Assembly (NCBI RefSeq): GCF_046542825.1
Contig: NZ_JBKHAQ010000002.1
Coordinates: 21,342-85,341 of the forward strand
Reading direction: 5' to 3'
Source: Rhodosalinus sp046542825
Lineage (GTDB): Bacteria; Pseudomonadota; Alphaproteobacteria; Rhodobacterales; Rhodobacteraceae
DNA length: 64,000 nucleotides
Below, one piece after another: positions 25,048 through 33,251 of this stretch. How positions within the stretch are numbered: the stretch's first letter is position 1; every line of letters begins with the position of its first letter. The translations under genes were made by a program, and so were the position numbers. Under the pieces are notes generated by a model, which was not told the origin of the DNA, ran no database searches, and was given only the letters and a program-made list of their open reading frames with translations.

Positions 25048-27033
25048 ATGCAAGCCGTAACCGTCCCTGCCGTGCGCCGCGCCGCCGGTCTGCTGCTGGC
25101 GCTTGCCGTCCTCCTGACCGCAGCAGCAGCCACCGCGCAACCGGCCGCCCCGCGGGCGCTGGACGAGGCGATGGATGCCCTGCGTGCGGGTGACTGGACA
25201 CGCGCCGCCGAACTCGGGCAGCGCGACGGTCCGGCAGCCGCCGACGTGATCGAATGGCACCGCCTGCGCGAGGGTCGCGGCAGCGCGGAGGAGGTCATGG
25301 ATTTCCTCTCGCGGAACCCGGACTGGCCCGGCCTCGACTGGCTGCGCCGCCGGTCGGAGGCGGCGATCGCCAAGGCGGACCCGGCGACGGTGCGTGCCTT
25401 CTTCGCGGAGAACCTTCCGCAGACGGGCGAGGGCGCGCTCGCCCATGCCGCAGCGCTCGAGGCCGCAGGGGAGACGGGCGCGGCGCAGGCGGAACTCGTG
25501 CTGGCGTGGCGCACACGGCCGCTGTCGGCCGCAGAGCACGCGTCGTTCGTCGCGCGCCATGGCGCGCTGCTGGCACCGCATCACACCGCGCGACTCGACA
25601 TGGCGCTCTGGCAGGAGTGGCAGGACAACGCGCGCGCGATGCTTCCGCTGGTGCCGGAAGGATGGCGCGCGCTTGCAGAGGCGCGACTGGCGCTCGCCGC
25701 CGATGCGCCGGGCGTCGACACGCGGATCGCCGCGGTGCCCGCGCCGCTGGCAGATCATCCCGGCCTTGCCTACGAGCGCTTCGCCTGGCGGTTGCGGCGC
25801 GGACGCCTCGAGGATGCGGCGGACCTGCTGCTGGCGCAGAGCGACAGCGCCGAGACGCTGGGCGAGCCCGCCGTCTGGGCCGGGCCCCGCCGCACCCTCG
25901 CGCGGCTGCTCAAGCAGGAGGGGCGGCACGAGCTGGCCTATCGCGTGGCGGCCAGCCATCACACGGCGGCCATGGTCGGCTACGTCAGCGCCGAACTGGA
26001 ATGGATCGCCGGCTATCTCGCGTTGCGCCACCTCGACCGGCCCGATGATGCGGTCGCTCACTTCGCCCGTTTCGCACAGGGCGTCGCTTCGCCGATCTCG
26101 CTGGGGCGCGCGGGCTACTGGCTGGGCCGCGCGCAGGAGGCGGCGGGCAATGCAGAGGGCGCCGCCGAGGCCTATGCGCTGGGCGCGGCGCATCAGAGCA
26201 GTTTCTACGGCCTGCTCGCGGCAGAGCGCGGCGGGCTGCCCTTCGATGCGACACTCGCGGGCGATGCGCCCGCGCCCGACTGGACGGGCGCCGCCTTCAC
26301 CGACAGTTCGGTCTTTCGCGCGGGCGTCCTGCTGCTGGCGGCGGAAGAGCGGCGGCTGGGCGAACGCTTCCTCACCCATCTCGCCGAAAGCCTCGACCCG
26401 AAGGCGCTGGCGCAACTGGGCGCCATGCTGGATGACCTGGAAGAGCCACACGTCGCGGTCATGGTCGGCAAGCGGGCGGCACAGCGCGGAATTGTCGTGC
26501 CCGCCTCCTACTACGCGCTGCACCCGATGGCCGGCACAGGCTGGCCCGTGCCCACCGAACTCGCCCTCGCCATCGCGCGGAGGGAAAGCGAGTTCGACCC
26601 CTCGGTGGTCAGCGGCGCCGGCGCGCGCGGGTTGATGCAGGTGATGCCGGACACCGCGCGCGAGGTCGCGGGGCGGCTGGGGCTGGGCTACGACCACGAC
26701 CGGCTGCTGAGCGACTGGACATTCAACGCGCAGCTCGGCACGGCCTACCTTGCCGAACTGGTGGAACGCTTCGAGGGCAACCCCGTGCTGGTGGCCGCGG
26801 CCTACAACGCCGGCCCCGCGCGCCCGATCCGCTGGACACGGGAGCTTGGCGACCCGCGCGATCCGGAGGTGGATGTCGTGGACTGGATCGAATCGATCCC
26901 GTTCGCGGAGACCCGCAACTACGTCATGCGCGTGACCGAGAGCTTGCCGGTCTACCGTGCCCGCCTGGGACTGTCCCCGCATCCGGTGCCCTTTTCCGAA
27001 GAACTCAAGGGCCAGACTCTGCACGGCGGCTAG
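25048..27033 (+). CDS. Soluble lytic murein transglycosylase
   Basis: A 661-residue periplasmic enzyme that cleaves the MurNAc-GlcNAc bond with formation of 1,6-anhydroMurNAc. Signal peptide about 1-31 (LLTAAAATAQ). The middle is a long helical superhelix (U/L domain) of short repeats. The C-terminal catalytic domain begins near 490: ALAIARRESEFDPSVVSGA with the catalytic Glu near 513, then ARGLMQVMPDTA, LGTAYLAELVERFEGN, VAAAYNAGPARPIRW and FAETRNYVMRV, all standard for Slt70-type lysozyme folds. The start at 25048 has GGGAGGCCGGA upstream. Two perfect palindromes follow the stop. Confidence 0.95.
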   Translation: MQAVTVPAVRRAAGLLLALAVLLTAAAATAQPAAPRALDEAMDALRAGDWTRAAELGQRDGPAAADVIEWHRLREGRGSAEEVMDFLSRNPDWPGLDWLRRRSEAAIAKADPATVRAFFAENLPQTGEGALAHAAALEAAGETGAAQAELVLAWRTRPLSAAEHASFVARHGALLAPHHTARLDMALWQEWQDNARAMLPLVPEGWRALAEARLALAADAPGVDTRIAAVPAPLADHPGLAYERFAWRLRRGRLEDAADLLLAQSDSAETLGEPAVWAGPRRTLARLLKQEGRHELAYRVAASHHTAAMVGYVSAELEWIAGYLALRHLDRPDDAVAHFARFAQGVASPISLGRAGYWLGRAQEAAGNAEGAAEAYALGAAHQSSFYGLLAAERGGLPFDATLAGDAPAPDWTGAAFTDSSVFRAGVLLLAAEERRLGERFLTHLAESLDPKALAQLGAMLDDLEEPHVAVMVGKRAAQRGIVVPASYYALHPMAGTGWPVPTELALAIARRESEFDPSVVSGAGARGLMQVMPDTAREVAGRLGLGYDHDRLLSDWTFNAQLGTAYLAELVERFEGNPVLVAAAYNAGPARPIRWTRELGDPRDPEVDVVDWIESIPFAETRNYVMRVTESLPVYRARLGLSPHPVPFSEELKGQTLHGG

Positions 27034-27043
27034 GGCGCGGCGG

Positions 27044-27118
27044 CGAAGATTTTTCGATCGAAAAATCTTCGGATGCGGATGCGATCGGCCTGCGGATTTT
27101 CGATCGAAAATCCGCAGG
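27044..27118. repeat. Two perfect palindromes centred on CGATCG (family B)
   Basis: 27044-27071 is a perfect 28-nt palindrome (centre ttttcgatcgaaaa) and 27089-27118 is a perfect 30-nt palindrome with the same centre but different flanks (cctgcggat...atccgcagg). They lie 10 bp after the transglycosylase stop, facing the EamA transporter gene from the other side, and may end both transcripts. Confidence 0.8.
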
Positions 27119-27132
27119 CGCATGTGCCGATG

Positions 27133-27999
27133 TCAGCCACGCAGCTGCGCGCGCCAGAGCGTGAAGAGCCCCGCGCCCACCACCAGCGCCGCACCCAGCG
27201 CCACGTTGGGGGCCACCGTCTCGTCGAAGACCGCGATTCCGATCGCGCTCGCGAAGACGAGCTGGAGGTAGGCGAAGGGCTGCACCGCGCTCGCCTCCGC
27301 AACCTCGTAGCACTTGATCAGCGTGAAATGCCCCAGCGCGCCGGTCAGGCACAAAGAACCCATCCAGACCCAGTCGGGCGGCGTCATCGGCTCCCAGACC
27401 CGGAGGCCTGCGCCGGTCATCACCACCGCGCCCACCACGCCCGTCCAGAAGAAGCTGGTGGCGGCACTGTCGGCGCGGGCGGCGAAGCGCGTGAGCAGCC
27501 CGTAAAGCGCGAACATCAAGGCGGCGAGCAACGGAACGGCGGCCTCCAGCGCGAAGACGCCGAAGCCGGGCTCGAGGATGATCAGCACACCCAGGAAGCC
27601 AACGCCGATCGCTACCCAGCGCCGCCAACCCACCCGCTCGCCCAGCACCGGGCCAGAGAGCGCCGCAATCAGCAGCGGATAGCAGGCGAAGACTGCGTGG
27701 CTTTCCACCAGGCCCAGCAGCGTGAAGGCCAGCACCATGACGCAGATCTCGACCGACAGCAGCGCGCCGCGAAAGACCTGCAATCCGGGCTGGCGCGTGG
27801 CCGCGGCCGCGCGCAGGCCCCCAGCGCGCCGTGCGGCCACCGTCATCACGAAGGCGGCGAAGAACCAGTAGCGGATCATCACCACCATCAGCACGTTGTA
27901 TTCGCCGGCCAGATGACGAGAGATGCCGTCCTGCACCGCGAAGACGAAGGTGGTGGCCACCATCAGCCAGATGCCGAGGCGGGTGTCCTGCGCCCTCAT
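27133..27999 (-). CDS. DMT/EamA family transporter
   Basis: A 288-residue inner-membrane protein with about ten hydrophobic segments arranged as two EamA repeats (FVFAVQDGISRHLAGEYN at the start, LTGALGHFTLIKCYEVAEA in the second repeat, then PFAYLQLVFASAIGIAVFDE). Members export amino acids, metabolites or drugs. The start at 27999 (MRAQDTRLG) is chosen because it directly precedes the first helix and overlaps the mnmD stop as ATGA. The EamA gene is thus translationally coupled to mnmD. The substrate is unknown. Confidence 0.9.
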   Translation of the reverse strand: MRAQDTRLGIWLMVATTFVFAVQDGISRHLAGEYNVLMVVMIRYWFFAAFVMTVAARRAGGLRAAAATRQPGLQVFRGALLSVEICVMVLAFTLLGLVESHAVFACYPLLIAALSGPVLGERVGWRRWVAIGVGFLGVLIILEPGFGVFALEAAVPLLAALMFALYGLLTRFAARADSAATSFFWTGVVGAVVMTGAGLRVWEPMTPPDWVWMGSLCLTGALGHFTLIKCYEVAEASAVQPFAYLQLVFASAIGIAVFDETVAPNVALGAALVVGAGLFTLWRAQLRG

Positions 28000-28658
28000 G
28001 CCAGCCGTGCGCGCGTCATGTGCCGTTTCGCGCCGTAGCCCGGGGCGCGGGTGACCTCGAAACCCGCGGCGGCCAGCGCGCGCCGGACGTGGCCCGCGGC
28101 GGTGTAGGTGGCCGCCGTGCCGCCCATAGCCGTGTGGCGCGCGACCTCGGCCAGCAGGGCAGGTTCCCAGAGTTCGGGGTTCTTGGCCGGCGCGAAGCCG
28201 TCGAGGAACCACGCATCCGCCTGCCCCGCCCAGTCCGGCAGGGTCCGCCGTGCGTCCCCCTCGACCAGGCGGAAGTCAAGGTCGGGCAGGCGGATCGCCG
28301 GTGTGCCCCAGTGCGGTGCCAGATCCTCCGCGAGCGGGGCGAGGACCGGAAAGCCCGCCTGCGCGCGCTGCATCGCCTCTGCCGGCAGCGGCCAGGCCTC
28401 GAAGCTGGTGTAGCGCAGCAAGCCTGCCTGCCCGCTCGCGCGCCAGAGCGCGAGCGCGGCCAGCAGGTTGAGCCCGGTGCCGAAGCCGAGTTCGGCGATG
28501 TGAAATCCGGGGCGGAAGCGCGCCGGCAGGCCGTTGCCCGCAAGAAAGACGTGCCGCGTTTCGGCCAGACCGTCATGAAGCGAGAAGTAGGGGTCGTCGA
28601 AGCGCGTCGAGACCGGCACCGCGCCGCGCCATTCGACCCCTGCGCTCTGGTCCTGCAT
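27996..28658 (-). CDS. mnmD: tRNA 5-methylaminomethyl-2-thiouridine methyltransferase (MnmD)
   Basis: A 220-residue SAM-dependent methyltransferase matching the N-terminal half of bifunctional E. coli MnmC, which methylates nm5s2U34 to mnm5s2U34 in tRNAs for Lys, Glu, Gln and others. Landmarks are VSTRFDDPYFSLHDGLAETRHVF-type N-terminus, the SAM motif IAELGFGTGLNLL near 55-67, FRLVEGDARRTLP, AWFLDGFAPAKNPELW and the C-terminal YTAAGHVRRALAAAGF. It has no fused FAD domain; an FAD oxidoreductase lies divergently 57 bp away and could supply the missing function. Confidence 0.92.
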   Translation of the reverse strand: MQDQSAGVEWRGAVPVSTRFDDPYFSLHDGLAETRHVFLAGNGLPARFRPGFHIAELGFGTGLNLLAALALWRASGQAGLLRYTSFEAWPLPAEAMQRAQAGFPVLAPLAEDLAPHWGTPAIRLPDLDFRLVEGDARRTLPDWAGQADAWFLDGFAPAKNPELWEPALLAEVARHTAMGGTAATYTAAGHVRRALAAAGFEVTRAPGYGAKRHMTRARLA

Positions 28659-28715
28659 CCGTCGCTGTCCTAGGCTGTCCTTCGACCGGCTGGACACTGG
28701 CGAAGGGGCGCGGAA

Positions 28716-29756
28716 ATGACAATGCCAGAGGTGACGGTGCGCGGCGCGGGCATCTTCGGCCTGTCGGTGGCCTGGGCCTGCGCGCGGCGCGGCGCGCGGG
28801 TGACGGTGGCCGATCCGAATGGGGTGGGCGCAGGTGCGTCCGGCGGACTGGTGGGCGCGCTTGCGCCCCACGCGCCGGAGCAGTGGAGTGAAGCCAAGGC
28901 CTTTCAGCTGGAAAGCCTGCTGATGGCGGGCGACTGGTGGGCCGAGGTGCAGGCAACAGGCGGTGTCGATCCCGGCTACGCCCGCGCGGGCCGCCTGCAG
29001 CCCGTTGCGGACGAGGCCGCGCTCGCCCGCGCGCGTGAGCGCATCGCCGGGGCCGAGGCACATTGGCAGGGGGTCGCGACGTGGGAGGTGATCCGCGCGG
29101 ACGCGGCAGGGCCCTGGGCGCCGGTGTCGCCCACCGGCTGGCTGGTCCGCGACACACTCTCGGCACGCCTGCATCCCCGCCGGGCCTGCGCCTCGCTGGC
29201 GGCCGCCCTGCGCGCCCGCGGCGCGTGCATCGGTGCGGACGCGCAGGAGGCCGGACTGACGGTCTGGGCCACCGGCGCGGCAGGGCTTGCAGAGGCTGAC
29301 CTGGGGCGCGGCGTGAAAGGGCAGGCCGCGCTTCTGCACTTCGAGGCGCACGAGCATCCGCAGGTCTACGCGGGCGGCGTGCACATCGTGCCGCACATGG
29401 ACGGGACCGTGGCGGTGGGCTCGACCACCGAGCGGGACTGGAACGACCCGGACGGCACCGATGCGCAACTCGAGGACGTGCTGGCGCTGGCCGTGCAGGC
29501 GATGCCCGTGCTGTCCGGCGCGCGTGTGGCGGAACGCTGGGCCGGGCTGCGGCCCCGCGCCCGCTCGCGCGCGCCGGTGCTGGGGCGGCATCCGGCCCGC
29601 CCCGGAGCCTTCATCGCCAATGGCGGTTTCAAGATCGGCTTCGGCATGGCCCCTCTGGCAGCAGAGGTCATGGCGGACCTTCTGCTCGAGGGCCGGGACC
29701 GGATACCGGAAAGCTTCCGCCCCGAGAGGAGCCTGACCGCCGCTCTGCGGCCCTGA
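28716..29756 (+). CDS. FAD-dependent oxidoreductase (DAO family), possible MnmC oxidase
   Basis: A 346-residue cytoplasmic flavoprotein. The N-terminal dinucleotide motif GAGIFGLSVAWACARRG binds FAD, followed by GAGASGGLVGALAPHAPEQWSEAK, which resembles the ASGNxxG-xxxP region of MnmC. VHIVPHMDGTVAVGSTTERDW and AERWAGLRPRARSRAPVLG are typical of DAO/glycine oxidase enzymes. MnmC oxidase domains remove the carboxymethyl group from cmnm5s2U34. Adjacency to mnmD on the other strand suggests that activity, but D-amino-acid or glycine oxidation is also possible. The start at 28716 lies 57 bp from mnmD. Confidence 0.82.
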   Translation: MTMPEVTVRGAGIFGLSVAWACARRGARVTVADPNGVGAGASGGLVGALAPHAPEQWSEAKAFQLESLLMAGDWWAEVQATGGVDPGYARAGRLQPVADEAALARARERIAGAEAHWQGVATWEVIRADAAGPWAPVSPTGWLVRDTLSARLHPRRACASLAAALRARGACIGADAQEAGLTVWATGAAGLAEADLGRGVKGQAALLHFEAHEHPQVYAGGVHIVPHMDGTVAVGSTTERDWNDPDGTDAQLEDVLALAVQAMPVLSGARVAERWAGLRPRARSRAPVLGRHPARPGAFIANGGFKIGFGMAPLAAEVMADLLLEGRDRIPESFRPERSLTAALRP

Positions 29757-29763
29757 CGGGGCC

Positions 29764-30306
29764 TTACCGCTCTGCCGCGTCCCGCAGCCGCGCCATGAGC
29801 GTGTCCAGAGACGTCGCATAGCTTTCGGTCACCAGCCGGTCCCCGGCGTCGAAATGATCCCCGGCGCCTGCCACCATCACCATCGGATACTCCAGCACGG
29901 CGGGCCGGAGCGGAACCAGACAGGCACGCAGCATGTATTGCCCGGTCTCGCCGCCGGTTCGTCCGGCATTGGCCGAGATCACGGCGGTTGGCTTGTCGCC
30001 CAGCGGGAAGCCTTCTGCCCGGCTGATCCAGTCGAGCGCGTTCTTCATCACGCCCGTCACGCCCTTGTTGTATTCGGGCGAGGCGATCACGACCGCGTCG
30101 GCCAGCGCGACCGCCTCGGTCAGCCGGCGCACGGACTCTGGCAGGCCCTCGCGCTCTTCAAGGTCGCCGTCGTAGAGCGGCAGGCGGAGGTCGCCCTCCA
30201 GATAGGTCGCGGGCGCGAAGCGGCGCACCGCCTCTGCCAGCAGCTTGCGGTTGAACGAGCCCGCGCGCAGCGACCCGGACATGCCAAGAAGCGTGAGATC
30301 GGCCAT
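29764..30306 (-). CDS. NADPH-dependent FMN reductase-family protein
   Basis: A 180-residue flavodoxin-fold protein. LLGMSGSLRAGSFNRKLLAEA at 7-27 binds the FMN phosphate; DAVVIASPEYNKGVTGVMKNALDWISR at about 71-97 is the family hallmark (SPEYN). AVISANAGRTGGETG follows. Such enzymes reduce FMN, azo compounds or quinones with NAD(P)H. The gene ends 8 bp from the end of the convergent FAD oxidoreductase. The physiological electron acceptor is unknown. Confidence 0.9.
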   Translation of the reverse strand: MADLTLLGMSGSLRAGSFNRKLLAEAVRRFAPATYLEGDLRLPLYDGDLEEREGLPESVRRLTEAVALADAVVIASPEYNKGVTGVMKNALDWISRAEGFPLGDKPTAVISANAGRTGGETGQYMLRACLVPLRPAVLEYPMVMVAGAGDHFDAGDRLVTESYATSLDTLMARLRDAAER

Positions 30307-30354
30307 TCCTGCTCCACTATTGCCAGATGCTGCATAGCTGGGACAGACTACAGG

Positions 30355-30576
30355 AACGACAAGGGCAAAGGAGCCGCCAAGCCCTCCGCGACCGCCTCGC
30401 AGCCGTTCGGGGTCCTGTTTCGTTCCGAGGCGCCGGAGGAAGAGGCGCGGCCGGCTCCGCGCCCGGGCCGGAGCGCGCCGCTCCTGATGGGCGACATCGT
30501 GACGGCTCACCGCGGCGAGACGCTGTTCCTGTCCGAGTGGCGCCGCGCCGAGGCCGCGCGCGACGCGACAGGCTGA
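30355..30576 (+). other. Coding-like frame without a recognisable start
   Basis: From about 30355 to the TGA at 30576 one plus frame has the codon bias of neighbouring genes and reads NDKGKGAAKPSATASQPFGV, then LFRSEAPEEEARPAPRPG and GDIVTAHRGETLFLSEWRR. It resembles a small acidic/basic linker-like protein but has no ATG, GTG or TTG at its natural beginning; the codon just before NDKGKG is AGG. The only ATG (30487) would give 29 residues. It may be a small gene whose start is damaged, or a chance frame. It sits divergent from the FMN reductase gene. Confidence 0.3.
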
Positions 30577-30833
30577 CTTCGGCCCCCTATCCGGAACCAA
30601 GCCGCCGCTGCACGCCGCGCGATCCTCTTGCGTCGACATGCACTGGGGCGCGCGATTTTTCGGACGAAAAATCGCCATACGCCCGGCGAGTCTTCCGAAG
30701 AATTTTCGATCGAAAATTCTTCTTCAGGCGGATGGGTGCTCGTGGACCGCGATCGGGTCACGCGCGACACCGTCCTTCGATGGTCTGGAATGCCCCTGTT
30801 GCATTGCCGCGTCGGCCAGCGCCGAAGGCAAGA
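30577..30833. other. Intergenic stretch with palindromes, no gene
   Basis: No credible coding sequence is visible on either strand between the orphan frame and the map stop codon. The stretch holds the two family B inverted repeats at 30652-30722. Confidence 0.6.
30652..30722. repeat. Two family B palindromes before the map 3' end
   Basis: 30652-30675: gcgatttttcg-ga-cgaaaaatcgc, an 11-bp perfect inverted repeat. 30697-30722: a 26-nt perfect palindrome, gaag at the edge and attttcgatcgaaaat in the centre. Both lie downstream of map (minus strand) and carry T-runs suited to termination in either direction. Confidence 0.8.
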
Positions 30834-31706
30834 TCAGGCGACCTCGAAGGTCGGGTGGAAGCGCCCCGCGGGCGACAGGGTGAAGATGTCCGCGCCGTCG
30901 CGGGTCACGCCGACCGAATGCTCGAACTGTGCCGAGAGCGACTTGTCGCGGGTGATCGCGGTCCAGTCGTCGGCCAGCACCTTCGTCTCGGGGCGCCCGA
31001 GGTTCACCATCGGCTCGATGGTGAAGAACATCCCTTCCTCCAGCACAGGGCCGGTGCCGGCGCGGCCGTAGTGCAGCACGTTCGGCGGGGCGTGGAAGAC
31101 ACGACCCAGACCGTGACCGCAGAAGTCGCGGACCACAGACATGCCCTGCGCCTCGACGAAGGACTGGATCGCGTGGCCGATGTCGCCGAAGGTGTTGCCT
31201 GGCTTCACGGCTTCGATCCCAAGCATCAGCGCGTCGTGCGTCACCTGAATCAGCCGCCTTGCATAGGGTTTGGGCTCTCCGGCGACATACATCCGCGAAG
31301 AGTCGCCGTACCAGCCGTCGACGATCACCGTGACATCGACATTCAGGATATCGCCGTCCTTGAGCACGTCGTCGGTCCGCGCGAAGGAGTCGTTCTTCCA
31401 TTTCGGGATCTTGCTGCCCGGGATGCCGTGGCAGACGACGTGGTTCACGCTGATGCATGACGCGTGCCGATAGCCCTTGTAGCCGATGGTGGCGGATTGC
31501 GCGCCCGCCTGATCCACCCGGCGGGTGATGTAGGCGTCGATCTCGGCCGTGGTGGCGCCGGGGCGCACCAGCGCGATCACCTCGTCGAGGATCTCGGCGG
31601 CGAGCCGTCCGGCCTTGTGCATTCCGGCGAAATCGGCCGGGTCGTGGATGCGGATGCCGTCGCGTGTCAGGCGCCCGCGGTGATCCTGGTTCAAGTCGCG
31701 CTCCAT
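30834..31706 (-). CDS. map: Methionine aminopeptidase, type I
   Basis: A 290-residue dinuclear-metal enzyme removing the initiator Met from nascent proteins. ASCISVNHVVCHGIPG, NVDVTVIVDGWYGDSSRMY (two metal Asp), FCGHGLGRVFHAPPNVLHYG (His ligand), MFFTIEPMV (Glu) and FEHSVGVT (Glu) form the complete pita-bread active site. An N-terminal extension of about 20 polar residues (DLNQDHRGRLTRDG) precedes the usual start of the fold. The start at 31706 is the first good ATG. It follows sfsA by 64 bp on the same strand, a pairing seen in other alphaproteobacteria. Confidence 0.96.
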   Translation of the reverse strand: MERDLNQDHRGRLTRDGIRIHDPADFAGMHKAGRLAAEILDEVIALVRPGATTAEIDAYITRRVDQAGAQSATIGYKGYRHASCISVNHVVCHGIPGSKIPKWKNDSFARTDDVLKDGDILNVDVTVIVDGWYGDSSRMYVAGEPKPYARRLIQVTHDALMLGIEAVKPGNTFGDIGHAIQSFVEAQGMSVVRDFCGHGLGRVFHAPPNVLHYGRAGTGPVLEEGMFFTIEPMVNLGRPETKVLADDWTAITRDKSLSAQFEHSVGVTRDGADIFTLSPAGRFHPTFEVA

Positions 31707-31770
31707 CGGCGGTCTCTCCGTCACCCCGTCATTTATGCAATTTTGTCTCCAAGGGCCAGTGCACCGCCTG

Positions 31771-32478
31771 TCACGGCACCAGGAGGCGGAGGAGCCCCGC
31801 CGCCTCGATGCCCTCCGGCTTGATCCGGGTGCCGAGCGCCAGCGCCTCGACGCCGTCCGCGCGCGCGGCGGCGAAGGCCGCGGCATAGCCCGGGTCGATG
31901 TCGGCAGCGAGCCCCACCTCGCGCGCATCCGTCCGCTGCACGAGGTAGAGCAGGACGGCGCGATGCCCTGCCCGCGCCATCGCGGCAAGCTCGGCCAGGT
32001 GCCGTGCGCCGCGCGCCGTGACCGCGTCGGGAAACTCGGCCCGCCCCGCCGCGCGGCTCAGGGTGACGCTTTTCACCTCGACGTAGGCGTCCGGCCGCCC
32101 GCCGCCGGACAGCAGGAAGTCCACGCGGCTCTTCTCGCCGTAGCGCACCTCGGGGCGCAGGCTGTCGTATCCGGCCAGGTCCGCCACGGCGCCGGCCTCC
32201 AGCGCCTCGCGGACGATCCGGTTGGCGGCCCCCGGGTCGACGCCGGTGAAATGGCCATCCGGGTGCTCCACCAGCCGCCAGGCGAACCTCAGCTTCCGCT
32301 TCGGGTCGTCGTTGGGCTCCAGCCAGATGCGCGCGCCGGGCTCGGCCAGGCCCAGCATCGAGCCGGGGTTGCCGACATGCGCCGTCACCTCGCGCCCGTC
32401 GTCCAGCCGCGCGTCGGCGAGGAAGCGCTTGTAGCGGCGGATCAGCCGGCCGGGCAGCAGAGGGGTTTGAAAGCGCAT
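31771..32478 (-). CDS. sfsA: SfsA family DNA/RNA nuclease-like protein
   Basis: A 235-residue protein of the sugar fermentation stimulation family. FQTPLLPGRLIRRYKRFLADA at the N-terminus, AHVGNPGSMLGLAEPG and WLEPNDDPKRKLRFAW form an OB-like domain; RVDFLLSGGGRPDAYVEVKSVTL carries the D...E-x-K nuclease-like motif near 110-130, and FPDAVTARGARHLAELA follows. E. coli SfsA was first described as a regulator of maltose genes; a nuclease role is suggested by the fold. The start at 32478 is preferred to one 12 codons upstream because it matches the conserved N-terminus. It is divergent from the MoaB/CinA-like gene. Confidence 0.94.
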   Translation of the reverse strand: MRFQTPLLPGRLIRRYKRFLADARLDDGREVTAHVGNPGSMLGLAEPGARIWLEPNDDPKRKLRFAWRLVEHPDGHFTGVDPGAANRIVREALEAGAVADLAGYDSLRPEVRYGEKSRVDFLLSGGGRPDAYVEVKSVTLSRAAGRAEFPDAVTARGARHLAELAAMARAGHRAVLLYLVQRTDAREVGLAADIDPGYAAAFAAARADGVEALALGTRIKPEGIEAAGLLRLLVP

Positions 32479-32528
32479 GACGCCGCGCTTACAAGGGCGC
32501 AACCAGCCCGGCAAGGAGCGTCACTGCC

Positions 32529-33251
32529 ATGCCCAATCCCACCGCCGCGATGCTCGTGATCGGGGACGAGATCCTCTCCGGACGGACGCGCGATTCCAAC
32601 ATGCATCATCTTGCGGGCGAGTTGACGCGCGTGGGCATCGACCTGCGCGAGGTGCGCGTGGTGCCCGACGACCGCGCCGCCATCATCGCTGCAGTCCAGG
32701 CGCTCGCGGAGCGGTGGGATCACCTCTTCACCTCGGGCGGGATCGGCCCCACCCATGACGACATCACGGCAGAGGCGGTCGCGGCGGCCTTCGGCCTGCC
32801 CATCGGCGTGCGCGCCGACGCCCGCGCGGTGCTGCAGGCGCATTACGACGCGCAGGGGCTTGAGCTGAACGAGGCGCGGCTGAGGATGGCGCGCATCCCC
32901 GAGGGCGCCACGCTGATCGAGAACCCGATCTCGGCCGCGCCGGGCTTCACGCTTCGCAACGTGCATGTCATGGCGGGCGTGCCCACGATCTTCGAGGCGA
33001 TGGTGGCCAGCGTTCTGGCGACGCTGGTGGGCGGTGCGCCGCTCCTGTCGCAGACGATCACCGTGCAGCGGGGCGAAGGCGACGTGGCGCCGATCCTGAG
33101 CGAGGTGGCAGAGGCGTTCCCCGATCTCTCCGTCGGCTCCTACCCGTTCCTGCGCGGGGGCGTGCACGGGGTCAACGTGGTGGTGCGGGGCACCGACAAG
33201 GCGCAGGTGGACGCGGCGATGACGCGGCTTTCGGGAATGCTGGAGGCATGA
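32529..33251 (+). CDS. Molybdopterin-binding (MoaB/CinA-like) protein
   Basis: A 240-residue protein dominated by a MoCF-BD domain at 5-170: AAMLVIGDEILSGRTRDSN, the GG-x-GPTHDDIT loop (TSGGIGPTHDD near 70-80) and AAPGFTLRNVHVMAGVP. This fold binds molybdopterin or adenylated molybdopterin in MoaB, MogA and MoeA, and occurs as the N-terminal domain of CinA, where it has ADP-ribose pyrophosphatase activity. The protein lacks CinA's C-terminal deamidase domain. It overlaps the GNAT gene by 4 bp. The precise activity is not determined from sequence. Confidence 0.88.
   Translation: MPNPTAAMLVIGDEILSGRTRDSNMHHLAGELTRVGIDLREVRVVPDDRAAIIAAVQALAERWDHLFTSGGIGPTHDDITAEAVAAAFGLPIGVRADARAVLQAHYDAQGLELNEARLRMARIPEGATLIENPISAAPGFTLRNVHVMAGVPTIFEAMVASVLATLVGGAPLLSQTITVQRGEGDVAPILSEVAEAFPDLSVGSYPFLRGGVHGVNVVVRGTDKAQVDAAMTRLSGMLEA

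Noticed and set aside
30327..31460. Plus-strand open frame of 377 codons beginning near the orphan frame
   Set aside because: Runs antisense through map and has no recognisable feature; the palindromes lie within it.
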